The notes under the pieces: generated by a model
Told to the model about the DNA's origin: nothing
Databases searched by the model: none
The model's input: only the letters and a program-made list of their open reading frames with translations
Assembly: GCF_012939955.1 (NCBI RefSeq)
Contig: NZ_SPMY01000045.1
Span: forward strand, 62,001 to 126,000
Length of the DNA: 64,000 bases
Source of the DNA: Candidatus Accumulibacter phosphatis
GTDB lineage: Bacteria; Pseudomonadota; Gammaproteobacteria; Burkholderiales; Rhodocyclaceae
Direction: 5' to 3'
Part shown: piece after piece, positions 8,128-17,297 of the stretch
How the letters are laid out: the number at the start of each line of letters is the position of its first letter
Position numbering within the stretch: the stretch's first letter is position 1
Program-made: the position numbers and the translations under genes

Positions 8128-10029
8128 GTGACGAGCTCGTTTGCAGAGAAGGGCCGTCGCGACCAGCGGCCGTCCAGTCCTGCCGAATCCACCAATTCCG
8201 CCAATTCCGCCAATTCCACCAATTCCACCCAGCGCGAATCCGACAACACCGGAACCGACGCTGCGCCTGACTCGGAGCAAGAAGGTATGAGCATGGATGA
8301 TCTCGCCCTACTGCGACGGCAGCTCGAAGAGGAGCGCGCAGCGCGCAAGAAAGCCGAGGACTTGCTCGAAGAAACGGTCCGCGAGCTGACGCTTGCCAAT
8401 CAATTGTTGCAGCGCTATCTCGACGCCGTGCCATGCATCGTGGTCGCTCTGGACACTCGTGCTTGCATCGCGATGATCAATCGTGCGGGCTGCGCCCTGC
8501 TCGGCCAGCCGGAGAGCGCGCTACTCGGGCAGCCCTGGTTCGAGCACTGCCTGCCGCAGCCAAGCGGCAAGTCCGTCCTCCTCCCCTGCTTTCTGCAACT
8601 TGTCAGCGGCGAGGGACAGGCCCAGGAAGCACTGTCGGAATATCCCGTCGTCGACGCGGATGGGCAGCAGCGTCTGATGGCCTGGCACACGGGTATGCTG
8701 ACCGACGCTGCCGGGGTAATCGTCGGCACGCTGAGTTCCGGTGAAGAGATCAGCGAACGAAAACTGGCTGAAGTAGCGATCGCCGAATCCAGAAACCTGC
8801 TCCTGAAGGTCATTGATACCGTGCCTGCTCGCGTCTTCTGGAAGGACACCGATTTACGCTTTCTTGGCTGCAATAGGAGGTTTGCCGAGGATGCCGGGAT
8901 GCCGAGTCCTGACGACCTGATCGGCAAGGACGACTATCAGATGGTGTGGGCAGAACAGGCCGATCATTATCGCGCCGACGATCGGGAAGTCATGGCCGCC
9001 GGGGCACCGCGACTGTTCTTTGAAGAACAGCAGACCACTGCCAGCGGTGAGACCGTCTGGCTGCGGACGTCCAAGATCCCGCTGATCAATGACGACAATG
9101 AAACCTTCGGCGTGCTGGGGGTGTACGAGGACATCACTGAATGCCGCCGGATCGAAGCCGACAATCGCATCCATCTCGCCGAGTTGACTGCCCTCAATGG
9201 CATGCTCATCGAAGCGCAAAACCAGATGCTGCGATCGGTGAAGATGGCTTCCGTCGGTCGACTGGCGGCAGGCGTAGCGAACGAGATCGACAAGCCCTTC
9301 GCTTTCATCAACTCCAATCTGGAAGCCCTCAAGGGGCACGTGGCGGATCTGTTGAGCGTGCTGGAAGCCTACGAGAAAGCTGAACCGGCGCTGGCCGGGC
9401 AGGTGGCTTTCCTGGCCGCCATCGAGCAGGCGAAAGAAAAGGCGCATCTTGCCTTCATGCAGCACGATATCCTGAACCTGATCAGCGAATCGCTCGACGG
9501 TGTGCAGCGCGCCAAGACGGCCGTCGAAACTCTCAAAGAGTTTTCGCGCGTGGACACCGCCGAGTGGCAGCTTGCAAATCTTGAGAAAGGCCTGGAGAGC
9601 ACACTCAACATCGTCTGGAACGAGATCAAGTACAAGGCAAAAATCAAGAAGGACTACGCCGGCATCCCCGACATAGAATGTCTTGCTCCGCAACTCAACC
9701 AGGTCTTCCTGAATCTGGTGATCAATGCCGCGCAAGCCATCGACGAGCGCGGCGTGATCATCCTGCGCACCGGCTTCGACGAGCATGAGGTGTGGGTTGA
9801 AGTCGGCGATACCGGCAAGGGCATCGAGCCCGAAGACATGGACAAGATCTTCGACCCTTTCTTCACCACCAAAGCGACTGGCAAAGGAAGCGGCCTCGGC
9901 CTGTCACTAGCCGACAACATTGTTCGCCGCCATGGTGGGAGACTCGATACGCGCAGCAAACCGGGCAAAGGAAGCGTGTTTCGCGTCACCTTGCCGCGCA
10001 ACCGCTTGCTCAACAAGGAAGATTTCTGA
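8128..10029 (+). CDS. PAS-domain sensor histidine kinase with Asn in place of the phospho-acceptor His
   Basis: Cytoplasmic two-component sensor kinase with no clear membrane helix. Order: an N-terminal low-complexity NS(A/T) repeat, a coiled coil (about 55-95), two PAS domains (about 95-220 and 225-345, the second ending GVYEDITECRR), a dimerisation region, and a C-terminal ATPase domain. The N box (NQVFLNLVINAAQA), G1 (VGDTGKGIEPED), F box (DPFFTTK) and G2 (GKGSGLGLSLADNIV) are intact. The H-box reads SVGRLAAGVANEIDKPFAF, so the expected His is Asn385 (codon AAC at 9280-9282). The start is uncertain: GTG at 8128, or ATG at 8293 (MDDLALLRRQ), which has an AAGG 7 bases upstream. No response regulator is adjacent, so partner and signal are unknown. 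Confidence 0.85.
   Translation: MTSSFAEKGRRDQRPSSPAESTNSANSANSTNSTQRESDNTGTDAAPDSEQEGMSMDDLALLRRQLEEERAARKKAEDLLEETVRELTLANQLLQRYLDAVPCIVVALDTRACIAMINRAGCALLGQPESALLGQPWFEHCLPQPSGKSVLLPCFLQLVSGEGQAQEALSEYPVVDADGQQRLMAWHTGMLTDAAGVIVGTLSSGEEISERKLAEVAIAESRNLLLKVIDTVPARVFWKDTDLRFLGCNRRFAEDAGMPSPDDLIGKDDYQMVWAEQADHYRADDREVMAAGAPRLFFEEQQTTASGETVWLRTSKIPLINDDNETFGVLGVYEDITECRRIEADNRIHLAELTALNGMLIEAQNQMLRSVKMASVGRLAAGVANEIDKPFAFINSNLEALKGHVADLLSVLEAYEKAEPALAGQVAFLAAIEQAKEKAHLAFMQHDILNLISESLDGVQRAKTAVETLKEFSRVDTAEWQLANLEKGLESTLNIVWNEIKYKAKIKKDYAGIPDIECLAPQLNQVFLNLVINAAQAIDERGVIILRTGFDEHEVWVEVGDTGKGIEPEDMDKIFDPFFTTKATGKGSGLGLSLADNIVRRHGGRLDTRSKPGKGSVFRVTLPRNRLLNKEDF
8185..8229 (+). repeat. Five tandem 9-bp units in the kinase N-terminus
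   Basis: Five units of the form AATTCCRCC (first unit GAATCCACC), encoding a run of NSA/NST tripeptides. If translation really starts at 8293, this repeat lies in the untranslated leader instead. Confidence 0.85.
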
Positions 10030-10102
10030 ACCCACCGCCAACAAGCGCGGCTGGTAAGCTCCCCTCTCGGCCCTTCCTCTCAGCGCAACGCTGACCACTC
10101 TT

Positions 10103-10906
10103 ATGGACGCCAGCCTGATTGCCACCTACGCTTTGCTCGCCATCGCCGCTTTCTGCGCCGGGGCGATGAACTCGGTTGCCGGTGGCGGCACCTTCCTGTC
10201 GTTTCCGGCGCTGCTCGCCGCCGGCGTCCCGCCCGTGATGGCCAACGCCAGCAACTCGGTTGCCCTCTGGCCAGGCAGCCTCGCCGCCGCGTGGGCTTTT
10301 CGTACCGAACTGCTGCGCTTTCGCACGGCGCTGCCGCTGCTGACCCTGGTTGCCTTCCTCGGTGGCATCGCCGGTGGCCTGTTGCTGCTCGCCACGTCGA
10401 ACGCTGCCTTCGCGAACCTGATTCCCTGGCTGCTCCTCGTGGCCACGGTTCTCTTCGCCTTCAGTACGCAGTTCTCGGCCTTGGTCGCTGGCCTGCGCAA
10501 ACCTGCGCGCGAAGCCGATGGCGGCCCCGCCAACAGCCGGCAAGTTGGCGTCGGCGGCTTCGCGTTTCAGCTCGCGGTGTCGATATACGGTGGCTTCTTT
10601 GGCGCCGGCATGGGCATCCTGATGCTCGCCGCGTTGGCGATCCAGGGATTCGACGATGTGCACGAGATCAATGCCCTGAAGAACTGGCTATCGGCGGTGA
10701 TCTACTCGGTTGCGGTGGTCACCTTCGTCGTCGCCGATGCCGTTTCCTGGCCCCACACGATGGTGATGCTGGTGACCGGAACGCTTGGCGGCTACACGGG
10801 CGGCCGCGTCGCGCGCCGCATTCCTGCCCTGTGGTTACGACGCTTCATTGTCGCGCTCGGCAGCTTGCTGACCCTGGCGTATTTCTACAAGAGCGGAGTG
10901 AATTAG
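10103..10906 (+). CDS. TauE/SafE family membrane transporter
   Basis: Integral membrane protein of 267 residues with about eight hydrophobic helices. The duplicated TauE/SafE pattern is clear: NSVAGGGTFLSFPALLAAGV with MANASNSVALWPG in the first half, and YGGFFGAGMGILMLAAL in the second. These families export or exchange sulfite, sulfonates or other organic anions; nothing nearby fixes the substrate. It starts 73 bases after the kinase stop on the same strand. Confidence 0.88.
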   Translation: MDASLIATYALLAIAAFCAGAMNSVAGGGTFLSFPALLAAGVPPVMANASNSVALWPGSLAAAWAFRTELLRFRTALPLLTLVAFLGGIAGGLLLLATSNAAFANLIPWLLLVATVLFAFSTQFSALVAGLRKPAREADGGPANSRQVGVGGFAFQLAVSIYGGFFGAGMGILMLAALAIQGFDDVHEINALKNWLSAVIYSVAVVTFVVADAVSWPHTMVMLVTGTLGGYTGGRVARRIPALWLRRFIVALGSLLTLAYFYKSGVN

Positions 10907-11103
10907 AAGCAGCAAGCGAAGGCAGCGCTCGATTCGGCCAGGCTCAACCTTTCCTACACCGTCATCTGTTCGCCGGTGAATGGCTCCCGGGGCCAAACGC
11001 GCGATTGACGCCGCATGACCGCGGCTCATACACTCTCGCGGGCACCATCTCTCCTCCATTGATGATCTCAGCCCTCACCCCTGCGCCTTGAAGGGAGCCA
11101 CAC

Positions 11104-11694
11104 ATGGCCGATGGCCTTGGCCGCAAAGCAATCGCCAGACTGCCCATCGTCGACTACGATCAGGTTCGCGATCAGCTGCGTACCGGCGACATCGTCTTTT
11201 GCTCTGGCACCTACTTCTTCTCGCAGACCATCCAGTGGTTCACGCGATCCGTCTGGAGCCATGTCGGCATCATCTATCGCGACGACAATCTGCAGCGCAT
11301 CTTCGTGCTCGAGAGCGAAACCGCCATCGGGGTCCGCCTCGCTCCCTTGTCCAAGTATCTGCGCGATTACCACGGTCGCAACAAGCCCTACAAAGGACGC
11401 ATGGTGATCGCCCGCATCACCCCCGGCCCGGACGACGAGAAACTCAAGTCGGTGATCAGCTTCGGCATGGACGAACTCACCAGGCCTTACGACAACTGGG
11501 AGATCTGCCGCATCGCGATGCGGATTCTCTTCAGGCGCGGCCGCAAGAACCGAGACCGCAAGTACATCTGCTCGGAACTGGTCTACGAGGCTTTTCGCAA
11601 GGCGGAGGTCGCGTTCAAGTTCCACCGCAATTCGATCAGCCCGGACGACATCTGGAACGATGAACGCGTGATGATGCAGTTCCGTATCATGTGA
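11104..11694 (+). CDS. YiiX/YebB-like permuted papain-fold amidase
   Basis: 196 residues. The N-terminal LRTGDIVFCSGTYFFSQTIQ and SVWSHVGIIYRDD supply the expected histidine (about H58). The C-terminal KYICSELVYEAFRKAEV supplies the cysteine. This His-before-Cys order is typical of the permuted NlpC/P60-like (DUF830, YiiX) proteins, proposed to act on peptide or lipid amide bonds. No signal peptide is seen. The start ATG at 11104 follows a GGGAG site. Confidence 0.78.
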   Translation: MADGLGRKAIARLPIVDYDQVRDQLRTGDIVFCSGTYFFSQTIQWFTRSVWSHVGIIYRDDNLQRIFVLESETAIGVRLAPLSKYLRDYHGRNKPYKGRMVIARITPGPDDEKLKSVISFGMDELTRPYDNWEICRIAMRILFRRGRKNRDRKYICSELVYEAFRKAEVAFKFHRNSISPDDIWNDERVMMQFRIM

Positions 11695-11766
11695 CGGGAC
11701 TCGTTCCGCGGCCCTCTTCCGCTGCCCTCTTCCTCTTGCATTGAACTCTTTCCGAGAAAGAAAGCC

Positions 11767-12222
11767 ATGATCGACCAGACCGTCGCCGACTTCAGCCTGC
11801 CGGCTACCGGCGGCCAGACCTTCACGCTGTCGGCCTGCCCGGGCAGCACCGTCGTACTCTACTTCTACCCCAAGGACAGCACGCCGGGGTGCACCACCGA
11901 GGCTCAGCAATTCCGCGATCTCCACCCGCAGTTCGTCGAGGCCGGCGCCATCGTCGTCGGCGTCTCACGCGACAGCATCCGCTCGCACGAGAACTTCAAG
12001 GCCAAGCAGGACCTGCCCTTCGCTCTGCTCTCCGATGCCGACGAATTGCTATGCACACGCTTCGCGGTGATCAAAATGAAATCGCTGTACGGCAAGCAGG
12101 TCCGCGGTATCGAGCGCAGCACCTTTGTCATCGATGGCAAGGGGGTGTTGCGGCGCGAATGGCGCGCTCTGAAAGTAGCCGGCCATGCGCAGCAAGTGCT
12201 GGATTTCGTCGTTCAGCTCTGA
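11767..12222 (+). CDS. bcp: Peroxiredoxin, PrxQ/Bcp family
   Basis: Thiol peroxidase of 151 residues that reduces hydroperoxides. The peroxidatic site is YPKDSTPGCTTEAQQF (Cys about 43). The nearby resolving cysteine of classical Bcp, five residues downstream, is Gln here. The only other candidate is the cysteine in ADELLCTRFAV, so this is either an atypical 2-Cys or a 1-Cys enzyme. Downstream the ERSTFVIDGKGVLRREW strand is typical. Confidence 0.9.
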   Translation: MIDQTVADFSLPATGGQTFTLSACPGSTVVLYFYPKDSTPGCTTEAQQFRDLHPQFVEAGAIVVGVSRDSIRSHENFKAKQDLPFALLSDADELLCTRFAVIKMKSLYGKQVRGIERSTFVIDGKGVLRREWRALKVAGHAQQVLDFVVQL

Positions 12223-12265
12223 TCACCAAGCCTGACCGATAAACCCTCATCCGGAAGACCTGCGC

Positions 12266-13690
12266 ATGATCCGCTCATCTGCCACCGCCGCCGGCGACGC
12301 CGCTGCCAAGCCGAGGAAACTCTTCGTCCTCGACACCAATGTCCTGATGCACGACCCGAGCAGTGTCTACCGTTTCCAGGAGCACGACATCTTCCTGCCG
12401 ATCATGACCCTGGAAGAACTGGACAATCACAAGAAGGGGATGTCCGAGATCGCGCGCAATGCTCGCCAGGTGACACGAACGCTCGATGAAATAGTCAGCA
12501 GCATCGACGACGCCATCGACCAGGGCATCGAGCTCGACGAAGCTTCGCGCGGACTGGCCAGCGGTCGGCTCTTTCTGCAGACCGAGGCGATCGCCAGTGA
12601 GCTCCCGGCAGGACTACCGACAGCCAAGGCCGACAACCAGATTCTGGCGGTTGTCATCCACCTGCAACGCCAGCATCCCGAGCGTTCGGTGATCCTCGTC
12701 TCCAAAGACATCAACATGCGCATCAAGGCGCGCACGCTCGGGCTGCAAGCGCAGGACTACTTCAACGACAAGGTTCTCGAAGACAGCGACCTCCTGTACA
12801 CCGGCATGCGCGAACTGGGCTCGGATTTCTGGGACCAGCATGCGCAGGGGATGGAGTCCTGGCAGCAGGACGGTCACACGCTGTACCGCCTCAAGGGCCC
12901 GCTGTGCGCGCAATTTCTGGCCAACCAGTTCCTCATCCAGGACGGCGAGAGCCCGTTGCATGCGATCGTCCGCGACGCCTCTGCAATGAGCGCCGAGATT
13001 GCCACCCTGACCGACTATACGCACAGCAGGAACAGCGTCTGGGGAATCACCGCGCGCAACCGCGAGCAGAACTTTGCGTTCAATCTGCTAATGAATCCGG
13101 AAATCGATTTTGTCACCCTGCTCGGCCAGGCGGGTACCGGCAAGACGCTGCTCACGCTCGCCGCTGGACTCACCCAGGTGCTCGAAAGCAGGCGCTACAG
13201 CGAAATCATCATCACCCGGGTCACCGTGCCGGTCGGTGAGGACATCGGTTTTCTGCCAGGCACCGAAGAAGAGAAGATGGGGCCGTGGATGGGCGCCCTT
13301 GAAGACAACCTCGAAGTCCTCAATCAGAGCGATGAAGACGCGGGCGACTGGGGGCGTGCAGCCACCCACGACCTGATTCGCAACCGCATCAAGATCAAGT
13401 CGCTCAATTTCATGCGCGGTCGAACGTTCCTCAACAAGTTTCTGATTATCGACGAAGCGCAGAATCTGACTCCGAAGCAGATGAAGACGCTGATTACCCG
13501 CGCCGGGCCAGCGACGAAAGTGATCTGCCTCGGCAATATCGCCCAGATCGATACGCCCTATCTTACCGAAGGCAGTTCCGGCCTCGCCTACGTCGTCGAT
13601 CGTTTCAAGGGCTGGGCGTACGCCGGGCATATCACCCTGCAACGCGGCGAACGCTCCCGCCTCGCCGACTACGCGGCCGAGGTGCTATAA
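12266..13690 (+). CDS. PIN domain-PhoH ATPase (PhoH2/YlaK type)
   Basis: 474 residues. The N-terminal PIN nuclease domain (about 18-150) starts KLFVLDTNVLMHDPSS, with a second acidic site near TLEELDNHKKG and SKDINMRIKA. The C-terminal PhoH ATPase (about 230-474) has Walker A GQAGTGKTLLTLAAG, Walker B KFLIIDEAQNL, and a GERSRLADYAAEVL end. PhoH2 proteins are ATP-dependent RNA helicase/ribonucleases. A strong hairpin terminator follows directly. Confidence 0.92.
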   Translation: MIRSSATAAGDAAAKPRKLFVLDTNVLMHDPSSVYRFQEHDIFLPIMTLEELDNHKKGMSEIARNARQVTRTLDEIVSSIDDAIDQGIELDEASRGLASGRLFLQTEAIASELPAGLPTAKADNQILAVVIHLQRQHPERSVILVSKDINMRIKARTLGLQAQDYFNDKVLEDSDLLYTGMRELGSDFWDQHAQGMESWQQDGHTLYRLKGPLCAQFLANQFLIQDGESPLHAIVRDASAMSAEIATLTDYTHSRNSVWGITARNREQNFAFNLLMNPEIDFVTLLGQAGTGKTLLTLAAGLTQVLESRRYSEIIITRVTVPVGEDIGFLPGTEEEKMGPWMGALEDNLEVLNQSDEDAGDWGRAATHDLIRNRIKIKSLNFMRGRTFLNKFLIIDEAQNLTPKQMKTLITRAGPATKVICLGNIAQIDTPYLTEGSSGLAYVVDRFKGWAYAGHITLQRGERSRLADYAAEVL

Positions 13691-13704
13691 TTTTCTGCCA
13701 TTGG

Positions 13705-13729
13705 CGGGCCGTGTCTAGGACACGGCCCG
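13705..13729 (+). terminator. Hairpin terminator after PhoH gene
   Basis: Perfect 11-bp stem CGGGCCGTGTC/GACACGGCCCG with a 3-base loop, 14 bases after the PIN-PhoH stop and followed by a short T-rich stretch. Confidence 0.75.
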
Positions 13730-13799
13730 GTCGTTTGTAGCCACCGATCCGTGCTACCTGCTCCGTCCGACCAGGATCCCGCGCTTACCGGAGAGTCGA

Positions 13800-15021
13800 T
13801 TGAAACGACGCAATTTCCTTGCTGCTTCGGCACTTCTTTCGCTACTGGCGCCGACGTCGGTGTTGGCCGCAAAAAAAAAGCAAGACAAGCGCCAAAGCAA
13901 CGCGTAGAAGCAGCACCAAGAAGAGCAGCCGGCAAAGCGCGCCAGCCACCGCCGAAAAGCCGAAAGCGCCTGCTGCGGCCAGTTCGCCGCAGCCAGGAGC
14001 CGAGCAACCCGACGCCACCGGCCTGCCCGATGAACCAGCGACGCCCTGGCGAATCTACGACATCACCTCGACCATCGCCCTCAAGGAGGTCAAGGGCAAG
14101 CTGCGGCTGTGGTTGCCGCTGGCGCTGCACAAGGACACGCTCTGGCAGCGTTCGCTGGGCCAGAGCTGGCAAGGTAATTTCACGAATGCCGGCATCTACC
14201 GCGACCCGGCCGAGACAATGGTGGTGTTCTACGCCGATTGGAACGAGGGGGTCGATACTCCGCAGTTGCAAATCACCAGCCAGGTCGCCAAACGAGACCG
14301 TCATTTCGACATTACCCGACGCGGCAACGCCGCTGAGCGCAGCGAAGTGCTGCGCCAGAACCTGCATGCCAGCAATTTGGTCCCCACCGACGGACTCGTA
14401 CGCCGCACCGCCGAACGCGCCGTCGGTCGCATCCAGGACCCGCTGGCACGCGGCAAGGCGATTTACGACTGGGTGCTGGAAAACACCACCTACGATCCGT
14501 CGCAGCCCGGTAGCGGTCGAGGTGATATCGAAGCCATGCTCGATAGCGGCCAGTTGAGCGGAAAAAGTGCCGATATCACGCTTCTCTTCGTCGGCCTGTG
14601 TCGAGCCATTGGCATTCCTGCGCGTCCGTTTTTCGGGCAGCGCATCGACAGCTCACGATTGTTCTCCGGCCTCGGCGCGACAGGCAACCTCAGCACGGAA
14701 CAGCAGTGCCGCGCCGAATTCTATACGCCGGGCTACGGCTGGATTCCGGTCAATCCGGCCGATGTGCGCAAGGCAATCCACGACGAGCACCTGAGCAGTA
14801 ACGACCCGAAACTGGTCGTCCTGAGCAAGCTGCTGTTTGGTTTCTGGGAAATGAACTGGGTCGCTTTCAACAGCGCCCTGGATGTCAGGCTGCGCGGCGA
14901 CAACGGTAAGGCACTACCTTTTCTGGTCGTGCCGCAGGCCGAAGTGGCTGCCAACCGCTTCGACAGCCTGGATACCAAGCGCTTCAGCTACACCGTGCAC
15001 GCCAGCAGCGTCGAAGGCTAA
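13800..15021 (+). pseudogene. Exported transglutaminase-like protein, frameshifted, catalytic residues altered
   Basis: A TTG start at 13800 (GGAGAG site just upstream) encodes a Tat-like signal, KRRNFLAASALLSLLAP. The frame breaks at nine A (13871-13879); with eight it continues into a Lys/Ser-rich linker and the rest of the protein (about 406 residues). The transglutaminase core is around GKSADITLLFVGLCRAIGIP. In relatives as I remember them this site is GKCAD, so the nucleophile Cys is Ser here (codon AGT 14566-14568). The following histidine site, usually QHCRAEFY, is QQCRAEFY. The aspartate of NPADVRK is kept. If these bases are right it is a non-catalytic transglutaminase fold. Confidence 0.75.
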
Positions 15022-15057
15022 GGCCATCGCCTGAAAAGGCTGCTCCTTGCCCGGCAA

Positions 15058-16524
15058 TCAGTACGAGCCCGCGCTGGCGAAATTCTCGAAACGCGTGTAT
15101 TCACCCAGAAAAGTAAGGCGAACGGTACCGATCGGACCGTTACGCTGCTTGCCGATGATGATCTCGGCAACGCCCTTCTCGGCCGTATCCTGGTTATAGA
15201 CCTCGTCGCGATAGATGAACATGATCACATCAGCATCCTGTTCGATGGCGCCCGATTCGCGCAGGTCGGACATCACCGGGCGCTTGTTCGGACGTTGTTC
15301 GAGCGAGCGGTTGAGCTGCGAGAGGGCCATCAGGGGAACATTCAATTCCTTTGCCAGGCTCTTCAGCGAACGCGAAATCTCGGAGATCTCGGTCGCCCGG
15401 TTCTCGCCATGGCCGGTCGCGGACATCAGCTGCAGATAGTCGATGACGATCAGGCCGAGTGGACCGCACTGGCGGCGGAGGCGACGCGCGCGGGCGCGCA
15501 GATCGATCGGATTGAGCGCTGGCGTTTCGTCGATATAGATCGGCGCTTCGTGCATCTTGCCCAGGGCAAACGATAGTCGTGACCACTCGTCGTCGTTGAG
15601 CCGACCGGTACGTACGCGATGCGCGTCGAGCCGGCCCACTGAAGAAAGCATGCGCATGGCGAGTTGCGTACCGCCCATCTCCATCGAAAAAACGGCCACC
15701 GGCAGGCCGACCTCGATGGCGACATGCTCGGCGATGTTGAGCGCAAACGAAGTCTTGCCCATCGACGGCCGCCCGGCGACGATCAGCAGATCACCGCCTT
15801 GTAGACCGGAAGTCTTGCTGTCAAGATCATGATAGCCGGTGGGAACGCCAGTGATGTCCGACGGATTGTCGCGATCATGCAGTTCCTGAATACGCTCGAC
15901 AACCTGTGTCAGCAGGGGGTTGATGTGCTGGAAGCCGGTCTGGTGGCGCAAGCCGCCTTCGGCGATGGCAAAGACTTTCCTCTCGGCCTCATCGAGCAAG
16001 GTCTTCGGATCGCGACCGAGCGGATTGAGCGCGCTCCCGGCGATCTCGTCACCGGCAGTCACCAGTTGCCGCAGAATCGCTCGCTCACGAACGATCTCCG
16101 CGTAACGCCGGATATTCGCCGCCGACGGCGTATTGGCGGCGAGTTCACCTAGATAGGCGAGGCCGCCGGTATCCTTGCCCTCGCCTGCCAGGTCGAGGCT
16201 TTCGGCCACGGTCACCGCGTCAGCCGGCTTGCCACGCTCCAGCAGTTTGCAAATCTGGCGGTAGATGCGCTTGTGCTCGTCGCGATAGAAGTCGCCTTCG
16301 GCCATCAGGTCGGCGATCTTGTCGAAAGCGGCATTGTCGAGCAAGAGGCCACCAAGAACCGATTGCTCGGCCTCTATCGAGTGCGGTGGCACCCGCAGCG
16401 CAGACAACGCCGGGTCAATCTGCGGGCTACGGCCGCCGTCTCGCCGCGCACCGCGACTGCTCGCGCGTGGCCCACGTTCGGAGTTTTCCGAGGGCGATGA
16501 ATCTGAATCGAAGGGCTTGGCCAT
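15058..16524 (-). CDS. dnaB: Replicative DNA helicase DnaB
   Basis: Hexameric 5'-3' helicase of the replication fork, 488 residues. After a Ser/Arg-rich leader, the N-terminal domain starts VPPHSIEAEQSVLGGLLLDN. The RecA-like C-terminal domain has Walker A GRPSMGKTSFALNIAEHV, Walker B LGLIVIDYLQLM and the ALSQLNRSLEQRPNKRP loop. It lies downstream of rpsF-priB-rpsR-rplI on the same strand, a common proteobacterial order. A terminator separates it from rplI. Confidence 0.97.
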   Translation of the reverse strand: MAKPFDSDSSPSENSERGPRASSRGARRDGGRSPQIDPALSALRVPPHSIEAEQSVLGGLLLDNAAFDKIADLMAEGDFYRDEHKRIYRQICKLLERGKPADAVTVAESLDLAGEGKDTGGLAYLGELAANTPSAANIRRYAEIVRERAILRQLVTAGDEIAGSALNPLGRDPKTLLDEAERKVFAIAEGGLRHQTGFQHINPLLTQVVERIQELHDRDNPSDITGVPTGYHDLDSKTSGLQGGDLLIVAGRPSMGKTSFALNIAEHVAIEVGLPVAVFSMEMGGTQLAMRMLSSVGRLDAHRVRTGRLNDDEWSRLSFALGKMHEAPIYIDETPALNPIDLRARARRLRRQCGPLGLIVIDYLQLMSATGHGENRATEISEISRSLKSLAKELNVPLMALSQLNRSLEQRPNKRPVMSDLRESGAIEQDADVIMFIYRDEVYNQDTAEKGVAEIIIGKQRNGPIGTVRLTFLGEYTRFENFASAGSY

Positions 16525-16601
16525 GACTGATCAGTGAAAAAAACGGGGCGAGCAAGGCAGCGAGTTTACCCCGCTGATGAAATTTTCCCGTTGCCCGCAC
16601 G

Positions 16602-16634
16602 AAAAAAAAGCCTTGCCCCAGGGCAAGGCTTTTT
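16602..16634 (-). terminator. Bidirectional rho-independent terminator of the S6-L9 operon
   Basis: Stem GCCTTGCCC/GGGCAAGGC with a 2-base loop, flanked by eight A on the left and five T on the right. Read on the minus strand it gives a strong U-tail after rplI; it may also work on the plus strand. Confidence 0.88.
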
Positions 16635-16825
16635 CGTGGCGCCAGCAGACGGCGCCGGATCAGACTTAGGCGATTTCTGTCAAGGAATATACCATCTTGC
16701 TTGTCTTTTCGCCCGTCTTCTATGTTACGACAACAGTTACATAGTTCGACCATGCGCCTGTTGTCGCGCCTCGAAGCCGACCGAAAATCCGGCGCAATCT
16801 GGTACGTTCTTTTCCGGCAATCGCC

Positions 16826-17283
16826 TTAGATCTTGAACTGTTCGGCAACGACTGAAACCGTGATCGTCGCCAGCACATCGCTATGCAGCGCGACCTGCAA
16901 CTCGGTTTCGCCAATCATCTTCAGCGGACCCGCAGCCATGCGCACATCGGACTTGTCGACGGCGAAGCCGAGTAGACGCAAGCCATCAGCGATATCGAAG
17001 TTGCTCACCGAGCCGAAGAGACGGCCATCGACGCCAGCCTTGCGTTCGATGCGCACGACCACGCCCACGAATTTCTCGGCATAGGCCTGCGCAACCGCCA
17101 GTTTCTCGGCTGCCGCGCTCTCGAGTTCGGCGCGCTTGGCTTCGAATTCCTTCAGCGCCATCGGCGTTGCACGCTTGGCTTTACCCGTTGGAATGAGGAA
17201 ATTACGGGCATAGCCCGCTTTGACGTTGACGAGATCACCAAGCTGCCGAGGTTGCCAACCTTTTCCATCAGAATTACTTGCAT
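16826..17283 (-). pseudogene. rplI: 50S ribosomal protein L9, apparent 1-nt deletion
   Basis: L9 binds 23S rRNA near the L1 stalk. The expected N-terminus [13 protein letters not shown] starts at the ATG at 17283. It then loses frame near 17245-17248: GGC-AG where GGC-CAG is needed. The remaining [19 protein letters not shown]...VVAEQFKI continues in the next frame to 16826. One extra base restores a protein of about 152 residues. L9 is nearly universal, so sequencing error is likelier than loss. Confidence 0.85.
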
Positions 17284-17297
17284 TTCCTTGTCCTCGC

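Noticed and set aside
8185-8229. Possible CRISPR-like short tandem repeat
   Set aside because: Units are contiguous with no spacers and encode a regular tripeptide run.
8065-8280. Minus-strand frame with a Gly-Gly-Ile repeat
   Set aside because: It is simply the reverse reading of the 9-bp tandem repeat in the kinase gene.
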